Shown in pieces: positions 7,778 to 16,097 of a stretch of DNA of 48,169 nt; position 1 is the first letter of the stretch; each line of letters begins with the position of its first letter. This stretch comes from Campylobacteraceae bacterium (GTDB lineage Bacteria; Campylobacterota; Campylobacteria; Campylobacterales; Sulfurovaceae): the NCBI GenBank assembly GCA_027038275.1, contig JALVXC010000069.1, positions 1 through 48,169 of the forward strand. The letters are read 5' to 3'. The notes beneath the pieces are model-generated. The model saw only the letters and a program-made list of their open reading frames with translations, searched no databases and was not told where the DNA came from. The translations under genes and the position numbers were made by a program.

Positions 7778-8406
7778 TGAAAAGTTCAAAAAAGTTAGTT
7801 ATTTTTGATATGGATGGGACTCTTGTTGACAGCTCTCTTACTATTGTTAATGCAATTAACTATGTACGTTCTAAACTCTCTTTAGCTCCATTGACAAAAG
7901 AGGTTATCTTAAATAAAGTCAATGACCCAGAGCTAAACCCTGCTCTATTTTTCTATGAGACAGATGAATTTACACCTCAACAAGAGGAGTGGTTCTCTGA
8001 ATACTACACAAACAATCATGAGAGAGAGTTACAACTATATAATGGTATTGAAGAGCTACTAAAAGAGTTAAAAGCAAAAGGGTATCTTCTTGCTATAGCA
8101 ACAAACTCATATCGTAGCTCAACTCTTGAATCACTCGGTCACCTAAATGTTATTGATTACTTTTCAACTATTGCCTGTTATGATGATGTTGGACGAGGAA
8201 AACCTGCCCCAGATATGTTAGAGAAGAATCTAAAAGATACTAACTTAGAAGCCAAAGATGCTATCTTTGTAGGAGATAGCGAACGTGACCTTATGGCTGC
8301 AAATAGTTTAAATATGGACTATATTATGATAAATTGGGGCTTTTCAGACTATGAAGATGCCATTCACTCGATTGATAAATTAAAAGAGAAAATTTTGGAG
8401 TTATAG
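7777..8406 (+). CDS. HAD-family phosphatase, phosphoglycolate phosphatase-like
   Basis: A 209-aa haloacid-dehalogenase hydrolase with motif I DMDGTLVDS (nucleophile D11, acid D13), motif II in IATNSYRSS, motif III lysine in GRGKPAPDM and motif IV VGDSERDL. A helical cap lies between motifs I and II (about 20-80), as in Gph and PpaX proteins. The sequence does not identify the substrate; phosphoglycolate or pyrophosphate are the usual choices. It overlaps psd by one base and is followed immediately by the DUF445 gene, so it is co-transcribed with them. Confidence 0.82.
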   Translation: MKSSKKLVIFDMDGTLVDSSLTIVNAINYVRSKLSLAPLTKEVILNKVNDPELNPALFFYETDEFTPQQEEWFSEYYTNNHERELQLYNGIEELLKELKAKGYLLAIATNSYRSSTLESLGHLNVIDYFSTIACYDDVGRGKPAPDMLEKNLKDTNLEAKDAIFVGDSERDLMAANSLNMDYIMINWGFSDYEDAIHSIDKLKEKILEL

Positions 8407-9108
8407 ATGAAAATTTCAAAATCTACGTTAACAGATATTGTTTCAGTTGCACTAATAGGTATTGGTTTTGCATCTTATGTTGACCCTATACTATACACAG
8501 GACTCTTTGCATTTTCAGGAGCTATTACTAACCAACTTGCTATCTTTATGCTATTTAACAAAGTTCCATTTCTATATGGTTCAGGAGTTATTGAGGAGAA
8601 CTTTGAGAGTTTTAAAGCCTCTATTAAAGATATGATTATGAAACAGTTCTTTACAAAAGAGCAACTAACAGCCTTTTTTCAAGGAGAGGAGAAGAAGATT
8701 GACCTTGCTCCTTTAGTTGAGTCGGCAGACTTCTCCCCTGCATTTAATGCACTTAGTCAAAGTGTTATGGAATCAAAACTAGGAAATATGCTAAATATGT
8801 TTGGAGGAGAACAAGCCCTAGAGCCTCTAAGAGAACCTTTTGCAAGGAAACTAAAGTCTGCTGTAGTTGGTATTGTAAGTTCAGATACTTTCAAAGCACA
8901 AATTAACCACCATTTAGAACACTCTTCTCTAAACGATGATATTCTTAATACAATTGAAGAGCTTATTACAAAACGACTAAATGACTTAACACCAAGCATG
9001 GTAAGTGATTTGGTGCATGAGCTTATACACACTCATTTAGGTTGGCTAGTTGTCTGGGGTGGTGTCTTTGGTGGAGTTATTGGGTTTATCTCTTCATTTA
9101 TAGTCTAA
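8407..9108 (+). CDS. DUF445 family membrane protein
   Basis: 233 aa starting right after the HAD gene stop. The N-terminus has two hydrophobic segments (about 9-27 and 30-52) with the family pattern GAITNQLAIFMLFNKVPFLYGSGVI. A helical cytoplasmic or periplasmic region follows, and a final membrane segment (about 210-232) is rich in Gly (VVWGGVFGGVIGFISSFIV). DUF445 proteins are conserved but their function is not established. Operon position with Psd hints at a membrane role only. Confidence 0.8.
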   Translation: MKISKSTLTDIVSVALIGIGFASYVDPILYTGLFAFSGAITNQLAIFMLFNKVPFLYGSGVIEENFESFKASIKDMIMKQFFTKEQLTAFFQGEEKKIDLAPLVESADFSPAFNALSQSVMESKLGNMLNMFGGEQALEPLREPFARKLKSAVVGIVSSDTFKAQINHHLEHSSLNDDILNTIEELITKRLNDLTPSMVSDLVHELIHTHLGWLVVWGGVFGGVIGFISSFIV

Positions 9109-9153
9109 AAATAAAAGATACAATTTGAAACAAAGACTACTCTTTTTGAATTA

Positions 9154-9176
9154 AATAGTAACTTACTATTTTTTTT
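9154..9176 (+). terminator. Probable terminator after the psd operon
   Basis: AATAGTAA and TTACTATT form a short AT-rich hairpin ending in a run of eight T (9169-9176), 46 nt after the DUF445 stop. It is weak in GC, so only moderately convincing. Confidence 0.4.
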
Positions 9177-9217
9177 AATAGTATAGATTAAAATTTTTCA
9201 TTATACTTATTATAAAT

Positions 9218-9223
9218 TATACT
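9218..9223 (+). promoter_or_regulatory. Probable -10 element of the first carbonic anhydrase gene
   Basis: TATACT in an AT-rich stretch, 19 nt before the ATG at 9243; GGAGAG at 9229-9234 is the likely ribosome site. No clear -35 is seen. Confidence 0.35.
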
Positions 9224-9242
9224 AATACGGAGAGAAATAAAT

Positions 9243-9875
9243 ATGAAGCAAATTCACTTAAATGGGTACAAAAAGTTTAAAGAGGTCTATTTTAAAGACA
9301 ATAAAAAACTTTTTGATGAACTAGCAGTAGGACAAAAGCCTCACACAATGATTATTACATGTAGCGATAGTAGAGTATCTCCTACCCAAATATTATCTTC
9401 AACACCAGGAGAACTATTTATAGCACGAAATATAGGTAATATTGTACCTCCTTATGAGCAAACAAAAGGGGCGACACAATCTGCTATTGAGTATGCGGTA
9501 AACGCTCTAAAAATACCTCATTTAGTAATCTTAGGACATAGCTGTTGTGGTGCTTGTGCCCATCTATATCATGAAAAAGATGAAAATGAAAAAAGTGTTG
9601 AGTTGAGTCATGTAGATGAGTGGTTAACTCTTGCATATCCTGCTAAACAGAATGCTATCTTAGAGTGTATCCATAATCCAGAAAAAAATCGTGCAGAAGT
9701 TACAGAAAAAAATAATATACTACTTTCAATAGAGAGATTAATGACATATCCATACATAGTAAAAGCATTAGAAGAGAAAAAAATAGAGCTACATGGCTGG
9801 TGGTATGATGTAGGTACAGGCGATTTAGAAGCATACGATTATACTACTAAAACTTTTAAAAAAATAGAAGCTTAA
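9243..9875 (+). CDS. Beta-class carbonic anhydrase (first copy)
   Basis: It interconverts CO2 and bicarbonate, useful for carbon fixation and pH control. Zinc ligands are C40 and D42 in CSDSR, and H99 and C102 in GHSCCGAC; R44 pairs with D42. The 210-aa length is typical. There is no signal peptide, so it is cytoplasmic. A second beta carbonic anhydrase of similar length lies convergently downstream, with the same CSDSR, FIARNIGN and GGHS-type spacing, so the two are paralogues from a local duplication followed by inversion. The gene has its own promoter region and stands alone on its strand. Confidence 0.94.
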   Translation: MKQIHLNGYKKFKEVYFKDNKKLFDELAVGQKPHTMIITCSDSRVSPTQILSSTPGELFIARNIGNIVPPYEQTKGATQSAIEYAVNALKIPHLVILGHSCCGACAHLYHEKDENEKSVELSHVDEWLTLAYPAKQNAILECIHNPEKNRAEVTEKNNILLSIERLMTYPYIVKALEEKKIELHGWWYDVGTGDLEAYDYTTKTFKKIEA

Positions 9876-9883
9876 CTCTTGAG

Positions 9884-9907
9884 AACTAGAGTTTTCATAC
9901 TCTAGTT
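9884..9907. terminator. Bidirectional hairpin between the convergent carbonic anhydrase genes
   Basis: AACTAGAG (9884-9891) pairs with CTCTAGTT (9900-9907) around an 8-nt loop. The right arm includes the stop codon of the leftward gene. It probably ends transcription from both sides. Confidence 0.5.
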
Positions 9908-10549
9908 TACCTCTTCAACATCTGATTCAATAACAATTTCAAAATCTCGTGTATTAAAATTATAAATTTCAACCTTTCCACTTCCTATGTCATACCACCA
10001 ACCCTCTAAACTTATCTCATCTTTTACTAGACGATTTTGAATATATGGATACTCCATAAGTCTTTGCAAAGAACTAACTACATTGTGTTTTTCTGTTAAC
10101 TCAAAAATATTTTTATGCTTATTTGCTTGTAGCTCTAACATTGCTGCACTCTTAGCAGGAACTATATATTCAAGCCAATTATCTACATGAGGTAGAGATG
10201 GTTCATCTTCTGTTGGCTGATGGTACATATGTGCACATGCACCACAATTACTATGTCCTAAGATAACAATTTTAGGAATATTTAATGCGTTAACAGCATA
10301 CTCAATAGCAGCTTGTGTTGAGCCTTTTGCAGGAAGATATGGTGGTACGACATTACCTATATTTCGTGCTATAAATAACTCTCCTGGCTTTGCATTGAGT
10401 AACAGAGCAGGATTAATTCTACTATCGCTACATGTAATTATCATTGTATGTGGTTTTTGTTTTTTAGACAAGCTTGAAAATAACTCTTCATGTTCTTTAA
10501 AGTATTGATTTAAAAAAGCACTATAGCCATCTTTATGTAGTTTTTCCAT
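9902..10549 (-). CDS. Beta-class carbonic anhydrase (second copy)
   Basis: A 215-aa cytoplasmic beta carbonic anhydrase with zinc ligands C40, D42, H99 and C102 (CSDSR and GHSNCGAC), at the same positions as in the neighbouring paralogue. The two share long blocks (KPHTMIITCSDSR, GELFIARNIGN, AAIEYAVNAL) and the C-terminal EGWWYDIGSG pattern but differ throughout the rest, so the duplication is not recent. Two isoenzymes may serve different CO2 conditions. The ribosome site AAAAGGAAC lies before the ATG at 10549. Confidence 0.94.
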   Translation of the reverse strand: MEKLHKDGYSAFLNQYFKEHEELFSSLSKKQKPHTMIITCSDSRINPALLLNAKPGELFIARNIGNVVPPYLPAKGSTQAAIEYAVNALNIPKIVILGHSNCGACAHMYHQPTEDEPSLPHVDNWLEYIVPAKSAAMLELQANKHKNIFELTEKHNVVSSLQRLMEYPYIQNRLVKDEISLEGWWYDIGSGKVEIYNFNTRDFEIVIESDVEEVN

Positions 10550-10650
10550 ATTTTAGTTCCTTTTTTTTAATATCGTATTTTAAAATAATTAAACTTATTA
10601 AATAGTTAAAAACAGTTAATTTTTATTTAAGAACAATAAATATTAAAAAA

Positions 10651-11817
10651 TTACAACCTAATCAACTTCAATGGATTTATATTTTTATTATTTTTTGTCA
10701 CTTCAAACATTAAACTTTTCTCTACCTTTCCAATAACAGTTCCACGTGCAACTTTTTTTCCCACACGAATACCAGGAGCTAAACGAGAGAGTTTTACATA
10801 GATAGTATGAATAGCTCTACTGTGTTCTATAATAACAACCTTCCCCAACATACCACCTGAATTTTCAGCAAATACAATCTTACCTGCCAAGACAGAGCGT
10901 ACTTTAGCACCTGCATATGGAGCTTTTAATGTTATTGATTTATTAAAAATTTTAAACTTATAGATAGGGTCTATATATGTACCATATCTCTTAATAAGCC
11001 TTGCTCCTTTCAAAGGAGAAATAGTCTTGCTACCAGCATACTTAGCAGTTGAACTTGAGTTTTTTTTACTAGTTAATCTTTTATTTGCTCTTTGCTCTAC
11101 TACTTTTGCATTGTTATGTTTAATAATCTTTAATTTTGCTAACTTTTTCTCTAAATTTTTTCTACTCTCTTTAATTTTATTAAAACGTTTTTGATATAAC
11201 TCTCTATCTTTTAACAAATTTTTAACCAATATATCTTTCTTTGCCTTTTTCTCTTGAAACTCTTCTCGTTCAGCTATAAATTTTTTAAGTTGTTGAGATA
11301 TGTGTGACTGTTTTAGTTTTAATATAGATTTTTTATCTTTAAGTCCTTGTATATCCCGCTCTAACTTCTCTATATCTTTAGAATTCTCTTTAGCATAAAG
11401 TTTGTATGCCTCTTTCATCATAACAGAGTCAGGAGTTGGTTGCTTAAGCTCATCTAAAGCTAATGCTAAAGAAAAATTTTTAGCAACTAAATCAAGAAAT
11501 TTTTTCTCTTTTTTATTAATATCTCTACCAATAGAATTTAATTCAATTGTATACTTTTTCTCCTCTTTTTGTAATCTTAAAAATTCAGCCTCATTCTTTT
11601 TAATACTTTTTGCTAAACTAGTTAACTTTTTAGCTAAAGCCTTCTGCTCTTTTTTAGCAGCCAATATCTTTTTAGCTATCAAAGAGAGTTTTCTGTCCAT
11701 CTTTTTGTACTCAATCTTTTTGCTCTTTAACTGCTTTTTATTCTGATTAATTTTACTATCTAATGATGTAGAAAAAAGTAAAGAGATAGATAGAAGAAAT
11801 AGAAGAACTACTCTCAT
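10651..11817 (-). CDS. EnvC-like murein hydrolase activator (degenerate LytM domain)
   Basis: 388 aa with a signal peptide (about 1-18), a long lysine-rich coiled coil (about 20-250) and a C-terminal LytM/M23 fold (about 270-388). The zinc-site motifs of active M23 peptidases are missing: no HxxxD is seen, and the usual HLHFE is LMFEV. EnvC-type proteins are known to be inactive and to activate amidases under control of FtsEX. The gene follows ftsE and ftsX on the same strand, starting 1 nt after ftsX ends, which fits that partnership. Helicobacter has the same order (trmB, ftsE, ftsX, coiled-coil protein) as far as I recall. It acts in the periplasm at the septum. Confidence 0.8.
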   Translation of the reverse strand: MRVVLLFLLSISLLFSTSLDSKINQNKKQLKSKKIEYKKMDRKLSLIAKKILAAKKEQKALAKKLTSLAKSIKKNEAEFLRLQKEEKKYTIELNSIGRDINKKEKKFLDLVAKNFSLALALDELKQPTPDSVMMKEAYKLYAKENSKDIEKLERDIQGLKDKKSILKLKQSHISQQLKKFIAEREEFQEKKAKKDILVKNLLKDRELYQKRFNKIKESRKNLEKKLAKLKIIKHNNAKVVEQRANKRLTSKKNSSSTAKYAGSKTISPLKGARLIKRYGTYIDPIYKFKIFNKSITLKAPYAGAKVRSVLAGKIVFAENSGGMLGKVVIIEHSRAIHTIYVKLSRLAPGIRVGKKVARGTVIGKVEKSLMFEVTKNNKNINPLKLIRL

Positions 11818-12627
11818 CTACTCCTCCTTAACATTAATAACAACTAAAAAGACGGCTATAAGTACTACTGTTATGGCAGCAAAAAGTAAAATAAATATAT
11901 CACTAAATTTAAATACACCCTCAATATTGTCTTTTAAAATCTCCATCTGACTACCTTGAACCCATGAATTCTTAAAAAGGTAGAAGAGCCAAGAGGTAAG
12001 AATAGCAGAGATAATAGCATCTATTAACGCCATATTAATCAAAACTTTTGAACGCAAAAAGAGAGAAGCTCCAAAAATCTCCATAACTTTCATTCGTTGG
12101 GCATGTAGATAATTCCAAACCTCCATCTGTTTTACAATAAGAAAAAAACCAATAATAGTCATAAAAACAATAAAAGTTTGAAATGAAAATTTAATAAATG
12201 AAAATAGTTCATACTTAGATTGATAAGCAGACTGAAACGTCTCAATACTTATAATATTGCTACTCTTTTGAAGATTACTCTTTACAGCTTCTAGCTCATC
12301 TACTGTTAAATAATCATTTAATTTTAATGAATAAAAGTTAGGCAGAGAGACTTCAAATTTTTTCTGTTTAGCTTTATCTTTATTCATATTTAAACGTTTT
12401 AAAATCTTTGACTTTTCAAGCTCTTCTACATGTTCAATATGAGAATCCCATGCTTTAAAATCATCTATGCTCATCTCATCTTTTGAGACAACAATCATAC
12501 TGTAACCAGCTTGAAGACCCTTTTCAAAGCTATCTGTAGTACGGTCAAAGACAATAAAAAACTCTAAACCAAGTAAAATGGCAATCAGTGGAAAAATAAG
12601 TGATATATGACCTTTAATGAACTTCAT
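11818..12627 (-). CDS. ftsX: Cell-division permease-like protein FtsX
   Basis: Inner-membrane partner of FtsE. The protein has an N-terminal membrane segment (about 8-25), an extracytoplasmic domain (about 30-150) and three further membrane segments near 155-180, 205-228 and 245-265, the FtsX topology. The ATG at 12627 (MKFIKGHISL) is preferred because GGGAG lies 5 nt upstream; an ATG at 12648 has no ribosome site and would only add MMRMGAF. It overlaps ftsE by 14 nt and is followed 1 nt later by the EnvC-like gene. FtsEX is thought to transmit ATP hydrolysis through the membrane to EnvC. Confidence 0.82.
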   Translation of the reverse strand: MKFIKGHISLIFPLIAILLGLEFFIVFDRTTDSFEKGLQAGYSMIVVSKDEMSIDDFKAWDSHIEHVEELEKSKILKRLNMNKDKAKQKKFEVSLPNFYSLKLNDYLTVDELEAVKSNLQKSSNIISIETFQSAYQSKYELFSFIKFSFQTFIVFMTIIGFFLIVKQMEVWNYLHAQRMKVMEIFGASLFLRSKVLINMALIDAIISAILTSWLFYLFKNSWVQGSQMEILKDNIEGVFKFSDIFILLFAAITVVLIAVFLVVINVKEE

Positions 12628-13288
12628 AAATGCTCCCATTCTCATCAATGGTAAAGTGTCTGTATGGAATATTAAACACCATTGGAATTCGGTGAGTTAC
12701 CACCACTACAGTTGTATCTAGTTGATGACAAGCATTCTCCATCAAGTCCCAAATAACATTAGAGGAGTACTCATCAAGGTTTCCTGTTGGTTCATCTGCT
12801 AAGATTAGAAATGGGTTTTTTGACAAAGCACGAGCTACCCCTACTCTTTGTTGCTCACCACCAGAGAGTTCCAAGGGGTACTTATGCTCTTTTCCTGTCA
12901 ACTTAACATGATGTAAAAGTCGCTTAGCTTGTGTCTCTTGTACCTCTGTTGAGTAGCCAGAAATCCACAAGGGTAAGACAACATTCTTCTCTACAGTCCA
13001 CTCATTTATGAGCTTATAGTCTTGAAAAACTATACCCAAATGTGTTCTTAGCTCTTGCAGATTTTTTTTGTTGATACCTACCATATCTAAACCACCAACA
13101 ACTAAAGAGCCAGACCTAGGAGCAAGATTTCCATAAAAAGATTTTAGAAGTGTCGATTTACCTGACCCACTAGGACCTGTAATAAAGACAAAATCTCCTT
13201 TTTTTATGGAGAAGGTAGCATTTTTAATAATCTCTTCATCACTCTCGTAGCCAAGTGTAAGATTGTTGGCTGTAATAACATTAGGCAT
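12614..13288 (-). CDS. ftsE: Cell-division ATP-binding protein FtsE
   Basis: An ABC ATPase of 224 aa with Walker A GPSGSGKST, Q-loop VFQDYKL, signature LSGGEQQRV, Walker B LILADEPTGNLD and the switch histidine in VVTHR. The first half (NLTLGYESDEEIIKNATFSI) is the usual A-loop region. With FtsX it regulates septal peptidoglycan hydrolysis at the inner face of the membrane. The gene overlaps the end of trmB by 8 nt and ftsX by 14 nt, so trmB, ftsE, ftsX and the EnvC-like gene form one operon. Confidence 0.92.
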   Translation of the reverse strand: MPNVITANNLTLGYESDEEIIKNATFSIKKGDFVFITGPSGSGKSTLLKSFYGNLAPRSGSLVVGGLDMVGINKKNLQELRTHLGIVFQDYKLINEWTVEKNVVLPLWISGYSTEVQETQAKRLLHHVKLTGKEHKYPLELSGGEQQRVGVARALSKNPFLILADEPTGNLDEYSSNVIWDLMENACHQLDTTVVVVTHRIPMVFNIPYRHFTIDENGSIYEVH

Positions 13289-14459
13289 TTAAATACTCCA
13301 TAATTTTTAAGTGTGTTTTATAGTTGGTTACTGTTTTTACAGGGTTTGAATGAAAATAGTAAGCTTTCTCTTGGTCAAGATAGATATATTTATGTTCTGG
13401 TCTGTCAAAACTACCAAATGCCAACTTAATTAAAATTGCATCATTAGAAATATGAAACAATCGCTCAAAATGTATAAAAAAACCATCAAACAGTTGAGGC
13501 TTATAAGATATTTTATCTAAAATCTCTTTTTTATATACCACACCTTTAAAGGAGAAGTCAAAATTAATTAGACGCTCTTTGGACTCCTCTAAGCAAGTTA
13601 CATAGACATCATAAATATCTTTTTGCTGTTTAAGCCAACGTGCTTCATACTTGCTTGTAATCTCTAAAGCTTCATTTTTACGAACCTCTACAGATGTTTT
13701 CGCAACACTCTCTCCTAAAAAAGTATCTAATGAATACCAAAAGTACTTATAGGAGTCAGTTCTAAGTTCAAGTCTACCACCCTTTTTAAGTACACGCATA
13801 GACTCCTCTAAAAATGAGGTAGATATAACTCTACGTTGTGGTTTCTTGTCCCAAGGTACAGGAAAATGGACAAAGATTTGATGACAAGAGTTTGAGGGAA
13901 TCATCTCTAAAAGCAATCTTGCATCATAGTTAATAACCCAAATATTTTTTAACCCTTTTAGTTCAATCTGCTTTAAAACTTGTGTTGCAGATGGTGTATG
14001 AATCTCTATACCAATAAATAATCTATCTGGATACTTTTCTGCCTGATATAAAAGATGTTTTCCTGAACCAAAGCCCACTTCTATGGAAACTGATTTAAAA
14101 GGGAACTCTATATCTACAAAATCTTCTATCTTCTTCTCATACTCCGATGACTTAACCTCTCGTGCAGGGTGAATAGCAACGTTTGAGCCCAAAATATCTA
14201 ACTCTAATCCATCTGCTAAGTCAGTAATAGCTTGTTTTACCAAATTTACTTTAAGTGGTCGTGTAACTTTATCATACTTTAATAGCCATGAGTTCTCATT
14301 TTTTTTAGTATGAAGAAGAAATGACTCATCTTTATGTAGTACACCCAATAACTCATCTTTTGAGAAGCTATCTTTAGCTCTAAAAAGTACCTCTGTCTCT
14401 CCATACTTCTCTTTTTTAACTAAAGAGGTATCAAACGGCTTAACCGTAATATGTGGCAT
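13281..14459 (-). CDS. trmB: tRNA (guanine-N7-)-methyltransferase, long Campylobacterota form
   Basis: It methylates G46 of tRNA using S-adenosylmethionine. The Rossmann core lies in the middle of the 392-aa protein: VEVGFGSGKHLLYQAEKYP (SAM loop), FIGIEIHTPS, then IFVHFPVPWDKKPQRRV, which matches the TrmB PDPWxKKRHxKRR motif. Bacterial TrmB is usually about 210-240 aa; here there is a long N-terminal region (about 1-125) and a C-terminal extension, a form typical of Helicobacter and Campylobacter. It sits 8 nt after the lipoprotein gene and overlaps ftsE. Confidence 0.88.
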   Translation of the reverse strand: MPHITVKPFDTSLVKKEKYGETEVLFRAKDSFSKDELLGVLHKDESFLLHTKKNENSWLLKYDKVTRPLKVNLVKQAITDLADGLELDILGSNVAIHPAREVKSSEYEKKIEDFVDIEFPFKSVSIEVGFGSGKHLLYQAEKYPDRLFIGIEIHTPSATQVLKQIELKGLKNIWVINYDARLLLEMIPSNSCHQIFVHFPVPWDKKPQRRVISTSFLEESMRVLKKGGRLELRTDSYKYFWYSLDTFLGESVAKTSVEVRKNEALEITSKYEARWLKQQKDIYDVYVTCLEESKERLINFDFSFKGVVYKKEILDKISYKPQLFDGFFIHFERLFHISNDAILIKLAFGSFDRPEHKYIYLDQEKAYYFHSNPVKTVTNYKTHLKIMEYLNA

Positions 14460-14467
14460 TGACTAAT

Positions 14468-15157
14468 CTACCTCGCTAAGATAACTACATTTGCACTTGG
14501 TTTAGATACACTATCGTCAAACCCTACAGCTGTTACACGATAAGTATAGCTATTTCCAGGAGCAATAGAGCTATCAATATACTCAGACATCATTCGGTGC
14601 TTAGCAATACCTATCCATTTCCATTTACTACCATTGGTACTTCTTTCTATCTTATACATTTTTATACGCATATCAGTGTGTGGTCTCCAAAGTAGTTTAA
14701 TGGTATTGATAGATTTTTGATACCCCTTAACAAAAGTTACAGGAGGAAATGGAGGTAGTGTTTTAATAGAAATTATCTTTCCATGAGGAGACTCAAAACC
14801 ACCTCTTAGGGTTGTAAAAGTATAGGTATAGGTACTATTTTGTTGTAATCCTGTATCGACATAGTGTGAAGCAAAAGGGTTGCGTATAGATGCAATCTTT
14901 TCGAGCTCTTTAGTGGGGCTATTGACATATTGATTGGTTTTTGTTCTATAGATATTATAACCCTGAATCCCTTTTCTAGTCATTGGTTGCCACTCAAAAG
15001 CAACATAGGTATTGCTAGGAATTGCTCTTACACTATTTAATTTAGGTAGACTCGGGTCTAATGGCTCATTACCCATATTTGCTAATGCAGAGGGGTTACA
15101 TCCGTTTAGTAATAGTAGTAAAATAGCTGTCAATGATATTTGCATTAATTTTTTCAT
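14468..15157 (-). CDS. Lipoprotein with two fibronectin type III domains
   Basis: 229 aa. The signal peptide ends in the lipobox LLNGC, with C20 as the lipidated cysteine. Two FN3-like domains follow: about 40-130 (VAFEWQPMTRKGIQGYNIYR, YVDTGLQQNSTYTYTFTT) and about 140-229 (IKLLWRPHTDMRIKMYKIER, YIDSSIAPGNSYTYRVTAV). It is probably an outer-membrane or periplasmic lipoprotein with a binding role that cannot be named. The first 20 codons, the whole signal peptide, overlap the rluD gene in another frame (62 nt). AAGGAG just before the ATG makes this start convincing. Conserved neighbours (rluD, trmB, ftsE) suggest an old Campylobacterota gene. Confidence 0.82.
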   Translation of the reverse strand: MKKLMQISLTAILLLLLNGCNPSALANMGNEPLDPSLPKLNSVRAIPSNTYVAFEWQPMTRKGIQGYNIYRTKTNQYVNSPTKELEKIASIRNPFASHYVDTGLQQNSTYTYTFTTLRGGFESPHGKIISIKTLPPFPPVTFVKGYQKSINTIKLLWRPHTDMRIKMYKIERSTNGSKWKWIGIAKHRMMSEYIDSSIAPGNSYTYRVTAVGFDDSVSKPSANVVILAR

Positions 15158-16067
15158 TAACCTCTCCTTTGTTAAAATTTTTAGTTATATACTTTTGCAT
15201 ATCAGGAAAGAGTGGAGCTACAAACTCCATCTTCTCTTTTGTTGTTGGGTGAAACAGATATAATTTATATGCGTGTAAAAATACTCTATCTATTGTATCT
15301 TTTTTGCTCTTAAATCCATATAAAGCATCACCGAGTATATGTCTTCCTAAACTTGCTAAATGAACGCGAATCTGATGAGTTCTACCTGTAAAAAGTTTAA
15401 CTGCTATAAGCTCTTGTTTTTTCTCATTCTCAACCAATTTACAAAAAGCAGACTTTGCCTCTTTCCCATTGGGAACTACGTCCATCTTTAGTCGATTGTT
15501 TGGATTTCGTCCTATTGGTCTCTCTACAACTCCACTATCTTTTAGAGAATAGTCTATCAACGCTAGATAGTAACGCCCCATACTTTTGTCTCTAAGTTGT
15601 TCACTTAACTTTTGATGAGCCTCATTAGTTTTAGCTACTACTAATGCTCCTGTAGTATCTCTATCTATTCTATGAACAATACCATGCCTCTCCTCTCCTG
15701 CAATAGTCGAAAGAGAGATACCCCTTTGAATAAGCCAATCAACCAATGTTGCCCCTTTAACAGATGGTGCAGGGTGAACAACCAATCCAGATGGTTTATT
15801 GACCACCATCATTACCTCATCTTCATAAAGTATCTCTACATCAAAATCAACAACTATAGGCTCTTTTGGAGTAGCCTTTTTAAAAGAGTATTCAACTCTA
15901 TCACCAACAACCAATTTTTTACCTGTTTTTAAAATGACTTGCCCATTAACTTTTACTAAACCCTCTTTAATAAGCTGTTCAACTTGATTGCGACTTTTAC
16001 CTAAAATATCTGTTAAAACCTTATCTAAGCGTCCTGCTAATTTAACTTCAAATGATTTTAAATTCAT
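15096..16067 (-). CDS. rluD: RluD-family 23S rRNA pseudouridine synthase
   Basis: 323 aa. An N-terminal S4 RNA-binding domain (about 8-65, RLDKVLTDILGKSRNQVEQL) precedes the catalytic domain. The active-site motif is HRIDRDTTGALVVAK, with the aspartate of RIDRDT as nucleophile; LFTGRTHQIRVHLASLGRHILGD is the conserved second block. It isomerises uridines of helix 69 in the large rRNA if it is a true RluD. The C-terminal 20 residues (after NKGEVNEK) are encoded in the stretch that also codes for the lipoprotein signal peptide, so this tail may be shaped by the overlap rather than by function. Confidence 0.9.
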   Translation of the reverse strand: MNLKSFEVKLAGRLDKVLTDILGKSRNQVEQLIKEGLVKVNGQVILKTGKKLVVGDRVEYSFKKATPKEPIVVDFDVEILYEDEVMMVVNKPSGLVVHPAPSVKGATLVDWLIQRGISLSTIAGEERHGIVHRIDRDTTGALVVAKTNEAHQKLSEQLRDKSMGRYYLALIDYSLKDSGVVERPIGRNPNNRLKMDVVPNGKEAKSAFCKLVENEKKQELIAVKLFTGRTHQIRVHLASLGRHILGDALYGFKSKKDTIDRVFLHAYKLYLFHPTTKEKMEFVAPLFPDMQKYITKNFNKGEVNEKINANIIDSYFTTITKRM

Positions 16068-16097
16068 ATTACTCTTTTTTAAGAAATTATAGCCAAA

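Noticed and set aside
11402-11746. Plus-strand open frame opposite the EnvC-like gene
   Set aside because: Phe/Leu/Ser-rich shadow of a lysine-rich coiled coil; no independent support.
10651-11817. Active M23 endopeptidase
   Set aside because: The zinc-ligand motifs are missing, so an activator (EnvC-like) role fits better.
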